Shown here in pieces: positions 11,593-22,263 of a DNA stretch of 64,000 bases. Both the position numbers and the translations under genes were made by a program. Each line of letters begins with the position of its first letter. The first letter of the stretch is position 1. The notes beneath the pieces were generated by a model. That model ran no database searches. It had not been told where the DNA came from and saw nothing but the letters and a program-made list of their open reading frames with translations. The DNA is from Aphrocallistes beatrix (taxonomy: Eukaryota > Porifera > Hexactinellida > Sceptrulophora > Aphrocallistidae): assembly GCA_963281255.1 (NCBI GenBank), contig OY725495.1:1240001-1304000 (forward strand), given 5' to 3'.

Positions 11593-12354
11593 CAGGGTGA
11601 CACATAAGTTCTGTTACAAGCTTCATTAGGTATATAATTTCTTATACTCAAACGATCTTAGTTATTATGGTCCTTAGAGATTGTAATTCGAATATCCTCA
11701 ATGATTTTGAAAGATTTTTCGATTCTATGACTTAGAAATGTGTTTTGTATGGTGAATTTTGAGAGAAAAAAAATGTGTCCTTGCACGCAGCGAAAATCGT
11801 GAACCAAGGTCCCCTGCTTTTCTAGTTATCTTCTCAGAGTCTTCAAATTCTAGGAAAAATTAGCTCACACATGTTCCTCGAACACTCTAAATTTGTAGAG
11901 ATATTTGTAGAGACTTGAAGACCAATTGGGTTTGATTCTTTTGTGATGTAAAAAAAAGTCCCATTTTGGGGAATTTTGCATAATGTACCTGATTTGAACT
12001 GTGACTGAATAACCTTTTCTAGTTTCTGATAACGAATTCAGTGGATTTATGAAATATTTCTATGGCGAATGAAAGGTACCTGGTGTTAAATCGTCATGGG
12101 ACATCGATTATGAAGACATTTTTTACAGAAGCAGTGGCCCCTAATTCCGCGATTTTCGCTGCGTGCCAGGACACATTTTTTTTCTCAAAATTCACCATAC
12201 AAAACACATTTCTAAGTCATAGAATCGAAAAATCTTTTAAAATCATTGAAAATATTCGAATTACAATCTCTAAGGACCATAATAACTAAGATCGTTTGAG
12301 TATAATAAATTTTATACCTAATGAAGCTTGTAACAGAACTTATGTGTCACCCTG
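11593..12354. mobile_element. Palindromic mariner-type MITE (CAGGGTGACACATAAG)
   Basis: Ends CAGGGTGACACATAAGTTCTG and inverse, flanked by TA on both sides. Arms of about 230 bp are near-identical inverted copies. No coding frame is supported. Confidence 0.8.
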
Positions 12355-12652
12355 TATATATCAAATTGCTGGAAATCTAATGCTGAGCATGAATTCAGCA
12401 TAAAAAAAGAAAAAAAGTTGATCTGGCGCTGTTAAAAGAAGTTATAGCTGTGGGACATTTCGCATTTAAAATGTGTCGTTTTTAGAACGACACCAGGTGA
12501 TACAAGTGGCTCAAAGTGCCGAAATATTGGGGCTGGAGTTATAAAAATGGGAATTAATGTTTAGAATCCCTATAAGGATCTAAAAATGATAAAAAAAGCA
12601 ATTTGGGCACATTTTAGTAAAAAACAAGTCTCCCATGGGAAACACCAACCTT

Positions 12653-12826
12653 TATAGGATCACTGTTTAATCCGGTCAACTGCTTAATCGGGCCACTTTT
12701 GTCAGGACCAGAATTGGTCTCACACCTCGAAGCTAATACAAAATATTTTCGGTTTATAGGGTTCTCCGCTAGATCGGGACTAAATGTCCTCTGACCGATG
12801 TGACCCTATTAAGCGGAGTCACCTGT
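12653..12826. mobile_element. Decayed pogo-type MITE (CCGCTTAATCGGG family)
   Basis: Matches 57242-57429 and 54522-54694: CTGCTTAATCGGGCCAC on the left, GACCCTATTAAGCGGAGTC on the right. The outermost bases have drifted. Confidence 0.6.
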
Positions 12827-12972
12827 CTATCAAAGTTATTTCTTTACATTTTTTGATCTATTTATGTATTAATTATTTGGTTATGTGAATAACTTTTCTT
12901 GTGTGTTTGTTTGATATTAATTTTTTGTTTACATTTTTTTGAATATGCTAGATAAGCAATATATATATTAAT

Positions 12973-13093
12973 ATGCTCTGCGTCCGTGAAAACCCCGAGC
13001 AACGTGCTATTAAAGCCATAAGCAAACAAATCGATAAAGATTTGAAGAATGCTCGGCGTAAGCTTAGAACTGAAAAAAAGTTACTTCTCTTAG
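12973..13093 (+). CDS. G-protein alpha subunit, Gq-like: exon 1
   Basis: Codes for 40 residues plus one base, starting MLCVRENPEQRAIKAISKQI. It continues through a basic amphipathic helix that ends KKLLLL before the P-loop, the usual place for a Gq-class exon 1 to end. The donor is TTAG|GTAAGT at 13093/13094. There is no Gly at position 2, so N-myristoylation as in Gi/o is not expected. A single Cys at position 3 could be palmitoylated. The N-terminal helix contacts Gbeta-gamma and the membrane in known family members. The ATG is the first in frame after AT-rich non-coding sequence. No promoter could be recognised. Confidence 0.85.
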
Positions 13094-13761
13094 GTAAGTT
13101 TCTTAATCATGTTCTTCCTCATTATTTTATTATTTTTATGATTATATTTACAGCCAATACTGTACATTTGCTTCTTAACTACTCAATCCTGTTTTAAATG
13201 CTCTTCAACTATGACTCTGCTTTTTTTCCTATCTGATAATTGAATTTTCAATCAAATGGGCGGAATTTTAAAAATTAGACAAATATTTATCAATATTTTT
13301 CATCAGTGATAAGTTATTAAGCGTTCATTAATTCTTGGAAGGAAATGATATGCCTACATTCAAATTGTGCACTTTGTTCCCCGAGTATTTTCTAAAGGAC
13401 TTAGCACACCCTTGCCCTCCCCAGCAACAGGTCTATTGATACAAACTTATATAATTATGTCAGTTCGTTAATTTGGCATTCTATATATTTTTTATCATTT
13501 TATTTTTTATATGCTTAGATACTTTTGAATAATACCAATAAAATTAACATGCAATATTTATACGTATAAAGTTTTGAACAAACCTTTGTATATAATGCTT
13601 CAAAAATTAAAAAATACATGTTATTCCATATAAAGTTAAAAGCCCATAATAAAGTTAAAAAAATAAAAAAATGTCAATTTTATAGGGGTCTGAAAAAAAG
13701 GAGCAAAAATCCCCGAAAAAAGTAATTCTAAATCAGCTGCCAATTCCTAATATATATGAAT
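13094..13761. other. Start of G-alpha intron 1, no feature
   Basis: AT-rich intron sequence. The last seven bases (TATGAAT) are the target duplication of the next element. Confidence 0.4.
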
Positions 13762-14131
13762 CAAGGCTGGGGTTGGTTAACCGATATTCGGGGTCGGTTA
13801 TTTTGGTTTCCTCCAGGGCGGTTAACCGGTTAACCGATGTCAATATTAAATTAGTATAATTATGGATTTGTCGACTAATATTTAACCTGATATTGAAAAA
13901 TTTACAATCTTCAGTGGTCTCGAAATATACTATTTGGTTGGAAAGATTGTAATAATATTGTAATCTCAAAATAATAGAACTAATATTCATGAATCTTCAT
14001 CGAAAAAGAATGAAATTAGTCTCAATATTTAGAAAATAAAGCAGAACGGCTAACCGATCCAAAATTTTCTTAACCGTTAACCGTAGTTGACGGCGGTTTG
14101 CCGGTTAACCGGTTAACCGAATCCAGCCTTG
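13762..14131. mobile_element. TTAACC-motif element with 7-bp target duplication, copy 1
   Basis: 370 bp with ends CAAGGCTGG and CCAGCCTTG, repeated GGTTAACCGG motifs near both ends, and an exact 7-bp duplication TATGAAT (13755-13761 and 14132-14138). It has no coding frame. A second copy, split by later insertions, occupies 47034-49809. Confidence 0.8.
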
Positions 14132-14138
14132 TATGAAT

Positions 14139-14645
14139 TAAAAAATGTAATGTTCTTTTCTATATTGCACAAAGATGTAAAACAACTATGGAAAACTTTA
14201 GCCCTTCGATCTCAAGCCAAATTTAATATCTTTTATTTTAAAGACGGACAATTTTTTTATTTTAAAGTTTCAAGAAATATAGGGATTTTAAGTTTAATTG
14301 TTACAAACAATTGCGAATGAATCATTAAGACTTCCAGGCATATTTATGCACTCACACTGATGACTTTAACGTGCCCAAACCAAGATTTGGGAAAATATGA
14401 AAAAATGTTGAAATGAATCTTCGTTTAAATCTAATCATTGATCGCCGAAAGTAGATCTTGATGCCTGGATTCTCTTCCCCACATCACCTTGAAAGGTGTT
14501 TGTTCGTGTGATCTTTTCTTGGTGGAATTCATCGCAATGGCTGCGGTTTTAACAATTTTGACCAATGATCACCAATGATCACAATGGGAAATTCATACAA
14601 AATAGATATTAAATTATTTTTTAAAAAACAGTATAAACTAGCATA
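14139..14645. other. Intron sequence, no feature
   Basis: AT-rich, no supported frame. A short direct repeat ACCAATGATC occurs near 14560. Confidence 0.3.
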
Positions 14646-14945
14646 TCCTTACTATTAAAACTCGATTAATGTATATATATTTATTTATTTATATATAGGT
14701 ACACGTATATATATTTCCCTATAACGAATTGATTGAAGAAACTGCCAAACGCTGAAAGTTGATTTTTGGAATGTGGGAGTCTTTTGGCAATGGCTCCACT
14801 AAGTTCTGAGTTCGGACGAAAATGTCAACTCATCATGAAATTATGACGTCATTGCCACCTTTTTTACAAGAGCTAGACATTCAAATGTAAGTCTATTTGA
14901 TAGTGAATAGACTACTTCCTATTAAGCGATATCTAATATAATTTA

Positions 14946-14946
<1 letters not shown>
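14646..14946 (+). mobile_element. Helitron-like 5' part joined to a P-type MITE fragment
   Basis: Starts TCCTTACTATTAAAACTC after A, then (TA)-rich sequence and the family body up to about 14869. It continues as a piece of the palindromic MITE (TAGACTACTTCCTATTAAGC). Confidence 0.65.

Positions 14947-14979
<33 letters not shown>
14947..14979. repeat. (TA)n microsatellite
   Basis: Uninterrupted TA dinucleotides between two Helitron-like copies. Confidence 0.9.
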
Positions 14980-14981
<2 letters not shown>

Positions 14982-15643
14982 AGCGCGCTTCGCTTGCTTG
15001 CGCTGCGCGGCTGGCGGACACTTTGTGTCCGCCGGAGGTTCCCTTCGATCGCCTGTAGGTGACATTGGTTTATTAAACGGGATATATCATCTCTAAATAT
15101 GTCCATCTTAGTTTTAAAATCGATATCACTCGAAAAAACACCAAATTTGTCAATTTTTTAAATTTGATGAGTAATGATGACGTCATAGCAAAGTGATGAG
15201 TCATCATTTTTTGATGATAGTTGCATCATATGTGAGGTATGTCAGTATACTTATTCTATTAAAATTTCAGCCTTCTATCTTCTATAATGGATGAGTTATG
15301 CTCGAATAACTGTGTTGCTTAACTTTTAAAAATGTGACAATGACGTCATAATTCCATGATGAGTCGACATTTTGCTCTAAACTCAGAACTTACTGGAGCC
15401 ATAGCCAAAAGACTCCCACATGCCAAAAATCAGCCTTCTGCGCCCGGCAGTTTCTTCAATCAATTCGTTACAGATATATATATATATACCGTATTTCCCT
15501 GAATAAGCGCCGGGGCTTGAATAAGCGCCGGTTTGAATAAGCGCCGGGTCTAAAGGGTGCACGAAATAAATAAGCTCCCGGGCGCTTATTCGAAGCAATA
15601 CGGTATATATAAATATACAATAATCGAGGTTTAAAAGTAAGGA
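14980..15643 (-). mobile_element. Helitron-like copy with a MITE in its (TA) core
   Basis: Full copy: CAAGCGCGCTTCG, hairpin GGCGGACACTTTGTGTCC, TGACGTCAT near 15178 and 15343, CGTTACAGATATATA, then an inserted 117-bp MITE. The 5' tip ending AAAAGTAAGGA follows at 15643. Confidence 0.75.
15488..15604. mobile_element. Small MITE, ACCGTATT ends
   Basis: Ends ACCGTATTTCCC and AATACGGT, interior repeats GAATAAGCGCCGG. It sits inside TA-rich sequence of a Helitron-like copy. Confidence 0.65.
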
Positions 15644-15663
15644 TATATAAATAAATATATATA

Positions 15664-16185
15664 CAGTAGAACCTCTATAAGTGGGGTCTCTATATGTGGG
15701 GGGACCTCTATAAGTGGGGCAATTTTTTGACATCTTTGCTCATTTCCATACAGATAAACCTCCATAAGTGGGGAAGTGCCATTATGCGGGGAATGGGGGT
15801 GACTTTTAGGCTAATAATACCTCACGACACTAAGATTAACCTCTATATGTGGGGAATATGATAGGAGTTTTTCTATGCGAAATTGGATATTAATCAAAAC
15901 AACCGTTCACAGATGAATCGGAACTTGGGATTGTGCTATACCATTTGCTGGAAATTTCGTGCCTCACAAATCAACCCTTTCTCATATCATTACACCCTTA
16001 ATAAACCATTAAAAAATCGTAAGAAAGTAATAATAAATTTTAGGGAAAGTAGAATAGAGAATTCTCATAGTAATACTAAGGCAAGCTTGTTTTATGGGAA
16101 TATTACAATTGGAATCATAAGTGGGGAATGGGGGAGTATCATCATGCTAGCCGGCCCAACCTCCCCCACTTATAGAGGTTCTACT
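15664..16185. mobile_element. TA-flanked MITE, CAGTAGAACCTC ends
   Basis: CAGTAGAACCTCTATAAGTG and its inverse GAGGTTCTACTG, TA on both sides. Repeats of TATAAGTGGGG occur near both ends. The + frame at 15883-16209 crosses the right end into the neighbouring element and is not a gene. Confidence 0.8.
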
Positions 16186-16189
16186 GTAT

Positions 16190-16219
16190 ATACATTAATC
16201 GAGTTTTAATAGTAAGGAT
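16190..16219 (-). mobile_element. Helitron-like 5' tip
   Basis: ACATTAATCGAGTTTTAATA then GTAAGGA. The body is missing; it probably belonged to a second copy next to 14980-15643. Confidence 0.6.
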
Positions 16220-16220
16220 G

Positions 16221-16752
16221 CATATCCCTCTGTATATAAGGCCTGCCATCTAGATCTCAAAAATGAACCATGGATGCGGTCGAAAATGGTTGAACTAATA
16301 CATAAATCGGCCTAAAATCATTAACAACGCAGAATAGAGCTTCAGAATGTATTACTAGCATACATAAATGTGGTGTTAAAGTACCCATATCCGTTTTAAA
16401 AATTTAGATTAGTCATCACATGATTCGCAATAGATTTAATTTGGGACAAATTTAGTGATTTTCAGAGGCCGTTTAAGGCCTTTTTCTCATAGAACTAAGC
16501 TGTGAATGGGCTTGATGCAAACAATTTGGAAGTTTTTCATTAAATGTTGCTATATCCCAGCGTTGCTATGGAAACGCATTTTGCTCAGTTGTCATATCTT
16601 GAAAACTGCATTAACCATGCATTCAAATTTGATCTTATTTAATAGCCAATCGACTGCTTCCTATAAAGCCCTAATATAATTTCCACGTCTAGATTCAATG
16701 GTTTACGAGTTATTAGACAATTTATCCTTGCGATTAAAACTCGATTAATGTA

Positions 16753-16803
<51 letters not shown>

Positions 16804-17698
16804 GTAACGAATTGATTGAAGAAACTGCCAGTCACAGAAGGCTGATTTTTGGAATGTGGGAGTTTTTTGGCTATGGCTCCTGAGCTCAGACGAAAATGTC
16901 GACCCATCATGGAATTATGACGTCATTGTCACATTTAAAAAGTTAACCAATACAGTTATTCGAGCATAACTGAGCCATTATAGGAGATAGAAGGCTGAAA
17001 TTTTAATAGAAAATGTATACTAACATGCCTCACATATGATGCAACTATCATCAAAAAATGATGACTCATCACTTTGTTATGACGTCATCATTACGCATCA
17101 AAATTTTAAAAATTGACAAATTTGGTGATTTTTCGTGCGATATCGATTATGACAGTAGGACAGACGTATTTAGAGATGTTCTCTCCCTTATAATTAATCA
17201 ATGTGATCCCAGGCGCCCGCAGGGCGCCTCCGGCGGACACAAAGTGTCCGCCAGCCGCGCAGCGCAAGCAAGCAAAGCGCGCTTGTCACTTTAATCACAT
17301 TTGATAATTTGTCTTATAACTCTTAAACCATTGAATCTAGACGTGGAAATTATATTTGGGCATTATAGGAAGTAGTCGATTGGCTATTAAATAAGATCAA
17401 ATTTGAATGCGTAGTTATTGCAGTTTTCAAAATATGACCTCAACTGAGCAAAATGCGTTTTCTAAATTTGTCCAAAATATAATATATTACGCAATCATGT
17501 GATGACTAATCTAAATTTTAACAATGGATATGTGTACTTTGACAGCATATTTATATATGCTAGTGATACATTCCCAAGCTCTATTCTTGTGTCGTTAATT
17601 ATTTTAGTTAGATCATTTATTAGTTCAACCATCTTCGACCGCATCCCTGGTCCATTTTTGAGATTTAGATGGCATGCCTTATGGTACAGAGGGCTATG
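16221..17698. mobile_element. Divergent P-type MITE split by a Helitron-like insertion
   Basis: Ends CATATCCCTCTGTATATAAG and, at 17698, GGTACAGAGGGCTATG. The interior aligns with the 3810-4812 element (CCCATATCCGTT, TTAGTGATTTTCAGAGG). It is interrupted at A16724 / T17286. Confidence 0.7.
16725..17285 (+). mobile_element. Helitron-like element with readable empty site
   Basis: 561 bp: TCCTTGCGATTAAAACTCG, (TA)n, CTGTAACGAATTG, TGACGTCAT near 16918 and 17080, hairpin GGCGGACACAAAGTGTCCGCC, terminal hairpin CAAGC...CGCGCTTG. Removing it joins GACAATTTA to TCACTTTAATCACATTTG, which matches the undisturbed MITE. The target is therefore A|T with no duplication, the signature of rolling-circle Helitrons. 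It has no Rep/helicase frame, so it is non-autonomous. Confidence 0.85.
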
Positions 17699-17781
17699 AT
17701 ATATGATGCGTATTATTGAGACTATATAACAAACATTTGTGCTCACTCTAGTCTTCCACAACTGGATGATGCTCCTGCATA

Positions 17782-18338
17782 TCCTTACTATTAAAACTCG
17801 ATTAATGTATATATAGTATGTGTGTACTATACATGTGTTTATATCTCTGTAACGAATTGATTGAAGAAACTGCCAGGCACAGAAAGCTGATTTTTGGCAT
17901 GTGGGAGTCTTTTGGCTATGGCTCCACTAAGTTCTGAGCTCAGAGCAAAATGTCGACTCATCATGGAATTATGACGTCATTGTCACATTTTTAAAAGTTA
18001 AGCAATGCAGTTATTCGAGCATAACTCAGTCATTATAGGAGATAGAAGGCTGAAATTTGAATAGAATCTGTATACTAACATACCTCACATATGATACAAC
18101 TCATAAAAAAATGATAACTCATCACTTTGTTATGACGTCATCATTACTCATCAAAATTTTCAAAATTGACAAATTTGGTGATTTTTGGAGAGATATCGAT
18201 TTTAACACCAAGATGGACATATTTAGAGATGTTCTCTTCCTTATAATTAACCAATGTGCTCTTAAGCGACCGAAGGGAGCCTCCGGCGGACACCAAGTTC
18301 CCGCCAGCCGCGCAGCGCAAGCAAGCGAAGCGCGCTTG
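17782..18338 (+). mobile_element. Helitron-like copy, full length
   Basis: TCCTTACTATTAAAACTCG to CGCGCTTG, with both TGACGTCAT octamers (about 17970 and 18133). It is immediately followed by the 5' tip of another copy, giving a head-to-tail tandem. Confidence 0.8.
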
Positions 18339-18376
18339 TACTTACTATTAAAACTCGATTAATGTGCATATATATA

Positions 18377-19705
18377 CAGAATGCGGCCATATTTATTTAG
18401 AATGACAAAAATGTAGATATATGGAAAATAGAGGAGGTTCATTATACTTTTTAAGCTGCAATCTAATGATACATAAGTAGGGGCTAATATTTAATTTTGA
18501 AACCATGGTTATCCAACACCATATTTTTAGGCATTCTTTTAGGCATTGACTCCCAGTATGGACATAAAAAATAAGGATCTATGTTTTCCCAGATTTTTTA
18601 AAGACGTTTCTTCAGTTCTCCAATGGTCGTCGGACGCTTGTGCGGGAGTCGATTTAGTTGGTATTTAATCCAGGCGAACAGATTTTCAATCGGATTTAAA
18701 TCCGGACTTTGGCTGGGCCATATGAAGGTATTCTTTGGCATTTTTTCTTTCATCCATGCTTTGGCAACGTTAGAACTGCTTAGGGTCGTTCTCTTGGACC
18801 AAAAACCATTTATTCTCATGAAAAACCTTGGCTTGGTCTAATAAATGCCACTCTAGGATCTTACAAAAGGATGACCCAGTCAAGTTTTGACTAAATATAC
18901 ATAAAGGAAATGTCCCACACGAGGAGAAGGCAGCCCAGATGTGTATTTTAGACGAGTGTTTTGTTGTAGGATAAAATCGTTTTTGTTCCCCCTTGTCCAT
19001 ATCTTTACACGACCTCTTGATAACCAAAATGAAGCTTCATCTGCGAAAATCGCATGCTGCCATCGAGTACGCTTATTTTTCTTGGTCCATAAAATGCGTT
19101 TAGACCTGTTAGCTTCACTAAGCATTGGTACAGCTGTCGGGAAACCATTTTGGTTTTTAAGTTTTTTTGCGCATCGACGCACCATTTGAATGGAAGCTGT
19201 ACCCCCTGAAGAAAGTATTTTGGCATGTATATCATGCAATGTAATTGCTCCATTACTTCTTCTGATTTTTTGCGATACTTTGTATTTGATTGCATCGTGT
19301 ACAACTGGAGGTCTACCAGCCCCCTTTTGATGGTTTAGTGGGGCATCTTTGGTCATTCGCTTTCTTGTATTATAAACTGTGGCCAATGAAACATCAACTA
19401 TTTGAGAAATCTCTTTAGGAGTGTGTTTTTTTCCATCAATTAGTGTTTTAATTTGTTGTCTCTTTGAATATTGCGACATCAATTCAATACAAGAATCTAA
19501 CTTATTTTAGAAAGATACACAGAAAATAATTAAACATTCCGATGACGTCACCAATATTTAAAATAAAAAATTATACACGAATAATATTTTTGAAATTGAG
19601 AAGTCATGTTTTTCGAAAGTATGATGTTGATAATTTAACTTGGTTGTGTATAAATCGTAATAATACTGTATTCTTGGTTTTCTATATAAATATGGCCGCA
19701 TACTG
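18377..19705 (-). mobile_element. Tc1-like transposon
   Basis: 1329 bp, ends CAGAATGCGGCCATATTTAT and CAGTATGCGGCCATATTTAT (inverted), TA duplication on both sides. It contains one transposase gene on the minus strand. Confidence 0.9.
18598..19482 (-). pseudogene. Tc1-like transposase, frameshifted
   Basis: The frame starts MMSQYSKRQQIKTLI with paired helix-turn-helix DNA-binding domains (KEISQIVDVSLATVYNTRKR) and a GRPPVV hinge. The catalytic core shows the first Asp in IFADEASFW and the final Glu in PSQSPDLNPIENL. The frame breaks around 18990-19030 and again near 18790, so three reading frames are needed to cover it. Where Tc1 family members have QDNDPKH, this copy reads QENDPK: the expected second catalytic Asp is Glu. 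It is therefore almost certainly inactive. In life the enzyme cuts and pastes its own element at TA sites in the nucleus. Confidence 0.85.
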
Positions 19706-19731
19706 TATATATATATATATACAGTACCCGG

Positions 19732-20199
19732 ACAAAAGTATTCGACCACCACAGAAACCTCCATACAAATAGTATTAAAGTGGATCTGTACATAAAGGAA
19801 TATGTACACAAATTATTAGAAATACTCTATTTTTGATTTCTAATTCCTAATCTACACATTCTAATTACTCATAATTGAGATCCTCAAATCAATTACTAAC
19901 TCCCAAAATTATAAATATCTACCTTTGATACTTGATGCTACTTGTCCCGAGTCACAGCCATTATATATGGTGGCGATTAGTAATATAAAGTGGCAGAGGT
20001 TGATACTTTTCTAAATAAGAATTAGTATTTGTATTTGAAAGTTTCAAAAATTAGTAATTCGGATGTGTAGTTTACGAATCTGAAATCAAAAATAGAATAT
20101 CTCTTCTGTTTGATCACATATTCCATTATGAATAGATCCACGTTAATACTATTTGTATGGAGGTTTTCGTGGTGGTCGAATACTTTAGTCCGGGTAGTG
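19732..20199. mobile_element. Palindromic mariner MITE (CAGTACCCGGACAAAAG)
   Basis: Ends CAGTACCCGGACAAAAGTAT and inverse, TA flanks, arms over 200 bp inverted (CTCATAATTGAG region near the middle). A second copy is at 58056-58524. Confidence 0.8.
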
Positions 20200-20719
20200 T
20201 ATTTATATATCTGTAACGAATTGATTGAAGAAACGGCCGGGCGCAGAAAGCTGATTTTTGGCATGTGGGAGTCTTTTGGCTATGGCTCCAGGAAGTTCTG
20301 AGTTCAGAGCAAAATGTCGACTCATCATGGAATTATGACGTCATCGTCACATTTTTAAAAGTTAGCCAATACAGTTATTCGAGCATAACTCAGCCATTAT
20401 AGGAGATAGAAGGCTGAAATTTTAATAGAATCTGTATACTAACATAACTCACATATGATCAACAATCATCAAAAAATGATGACTCATCACTCTGTTATGA
20501 CGTCATCAATACGCATCAAAAATTTTAAAAATTGACAATTTTGGTGATTTTTCGAATGATATCGATTTTATAATATATATCACTAAGATGGACATATTTA
20601 GAGATTCTATCTCCTTTATAATTAACTGTGACCCCAGGCTACCGAAGGGAGCCTCGGGCGGACACAAAGTGTCCGCTAGCCGCGCAGCGCAAACAAGCGA
20701 AGCCCGCTTGTACCTATAA

Positions 20720-20880
20720 ATTTACACTGCCTCGAATTACAAAAAATGTTATTGAAATGTTGCCATGGCCTCTTCAATCGTCTGAACTAAATCCCATTAT
20801 GAATATTTAGGATTTTCTGAAGAAATACTGTGATATAAAACAATAAAATTCTTGTATAAAGTGCGAATAAAGATCTATCA
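20720..20880 (+). pseudogene. Tc1-like transposase C-terminal scrap
   Basis: The + frame reads IEMLPWPLQSSELNPIMNI, a degraded version of the WPxQSPDLNPIENIW motif holding the last catalytic Glu (Met here). No ends or upstream parts are present. Confidence 0.5.
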
Positions 20881-20884
20881 GTGA

Positions 20885-21826
20885 ATGATGGATGTTAAAA
20901 CCTTTCCTGACAAGTGTTTTTTTTCGATTTCAAATAGTCAAAAATCACAGTGCGATAAGTCAGGATTATATAGTGGATGGGGTAACTCGACCATCCCAAT
21001 GGCCCTCAACTTTTCCCCGACAACCTTGGCTTTGTGGGGTCGAGCATTATCGTGCAATAATCGGATTCCTTTGGCTCCTCGGCTCGGTCGCTTCGAATAA
21101 TAGTGTTTTTTGATTTCTGTTAAGCAGTCGTCTATATAGAATTGTGCCGTGATACTCTACTTTTCGGAACACATATGGAAGCCACTATACCAATGCGACT
21201 CAAAAAATATGCAGTACAGAACCTTCATTTCCCAGAAGTCGGGCCTAGGATAAGTGTTGGGGGTGGCACCTTTCGGGAGCCAGGTTTTGCTCTGCACCTT
21301 TTTCTACAGCTCAGCGTGCTTAATCCAGGTTTCCTCTCCTGTGTACACACTTCAGATAACCTGCGATAGTCAGAAAATTCATATATCTTTACCAACTCCT
21401 TGGCACAAGACAGACGAGTACTTTCCTGGCCTCAGTAAGGGTATGCGGCGCCCATCTTGAAGAAATTTTTCGGAACTCAAGATGGTTGAGCAGAATGTCA
21501 TCAACACTTCCCGTTGTGATGTCTAGATGACTAACTATCTCATGAATAGTAGAGTGAGGATCATCTTCCACTATATTCTGTACCATATCGATGGTTTGTG
21601 GCGTGATCACCGAGATTGGACGTCCGGATTTCGCCTCATATTCTAGACTCTCTCTCCCCTCATTGAAGCGTTTAGCCCATTCCTTCACCCGGGAATATGA
21701 AAGAGCATCTTCTTAATATACTTTAACCATCTTGGTATGGATTTCAAGTGGTGTTTCTCCAAGTCGTGCGCAAAACTTGATCACTGCTCTTTGTTCAAAT
21801 TTTAACGTCATGTTTGGAGAAGCCAT
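20885..21826 (-). pseudogene. Mariner-type (DD34D) transposase relic
   Basis: Starts MASPNMTLKFEQRAVIKF at 21826, followed after a stop by VKEWAKRFNEGRESLEYEAK, GRPISV and the second helix-turn-helix (HEIVSHLDITTGSVDDIL). Farther down, in shifted frames, LLHDNARPHKA and YNPDLSHCDF carry the second and third Asp, 34 residues apart. That spacing defines mariner proper rather than Tc1. Several stops and frameshifts make it dead. No clear terminal repeats were located. Confidence 0.75.
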
Positions 21827-21849
21827 TTTTACAAAAGGGAGCCAAGTAT

Positions 21850-22263
21850 GATACGTCAAAATGTATAGAACTAAAGAATTATAACTCTGATTCTAAAAAT
21901 TACAAAGGTAATACATAGAGTACCGTTGTGAGTAACTAATATGAACTAGAATATTATATAGTGTAAATATCAGCATAGCTACAGATTAGTGCCAGGAACA
22001 TATTGAATGCCCTAAGTAATATCTTTCAAAATGATTTTGTTGAAATGGAAATATAATTCGTAAGATATTTTATTTGGGAAAAGTAGTCTCTCACATATGG
22101 GATGGGAATTTGTTTAGGTGATGATGCAACTCCCACAACTTATTTGGATTATTTTTCTTATATTTCTGTTTGGTAAAGCTGTTGATTTGTGAAGAACTGC
22201 TCACACTCGACTACACATGCTGTATTCTTTAATGTAAATTATTATTTTCTTCAATCCTTTTAG
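21850..22263. other. End of G-alpha intron 1
   Basis: AT-rich intron ending in a pyrimidine tract and acceptor TTTTAG at 22263. Confidence 0.5.

Larger units (their letters stand above)
7709..12648. repeat. Large foldback element with many insertions, copy II
   Basis: The left end AAGGTTGGCTTTTCC at 7709 and the right end CACCAACCTTTA near 12645 match copy I. Left-arm sequence (7709-7992) and right-arm sequence (12360-12648, including ACACCAGGTGATAC) survive at the outer ends. Between them lie hairpin cassettes, a hAT MITE, two mariner MITEs, Helitron-like copies and pogo-type MITEs, listed separately. Confidence 0.5.
18339..20710 (+). mobile_element. Helitron-like copy carrying two TA-specific transposons in its core
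   Basis: The 5' tip TACTTACTATTAAAACTCG (18339) and (TA) core are followed by a Tc1 element (18377-19705) and a mariner MITE (19732-20199). The family body resumes at CTGTAACGAATTG (about 20211) and ends CCGCTTG at 20710. Confidence 0.75.

Noticed and set aside
13082-13197. Extension of G-alpha exon 1 beyond LLLL
   Set aside because: A GTAAGT donor at 13094 and the P-loop exon at 22264 show that this is intron.
15883-16209. 108-codon + strand frame
   Set aside because: It crosses the right terminal repeat of the 15664-16185 MITE into a Helitron tip; no domain.
17058-18362. Recurrent + strand frames starting MMTHHFVMTSSL or MITHHFVMTSSL (and similar minus-strand ones elsewhere)
   Set aside because: They fall in every Helitron-like copy because the copies are related DNA. 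The frame is not kept in many copies and ends in the GC-rich hairpin.
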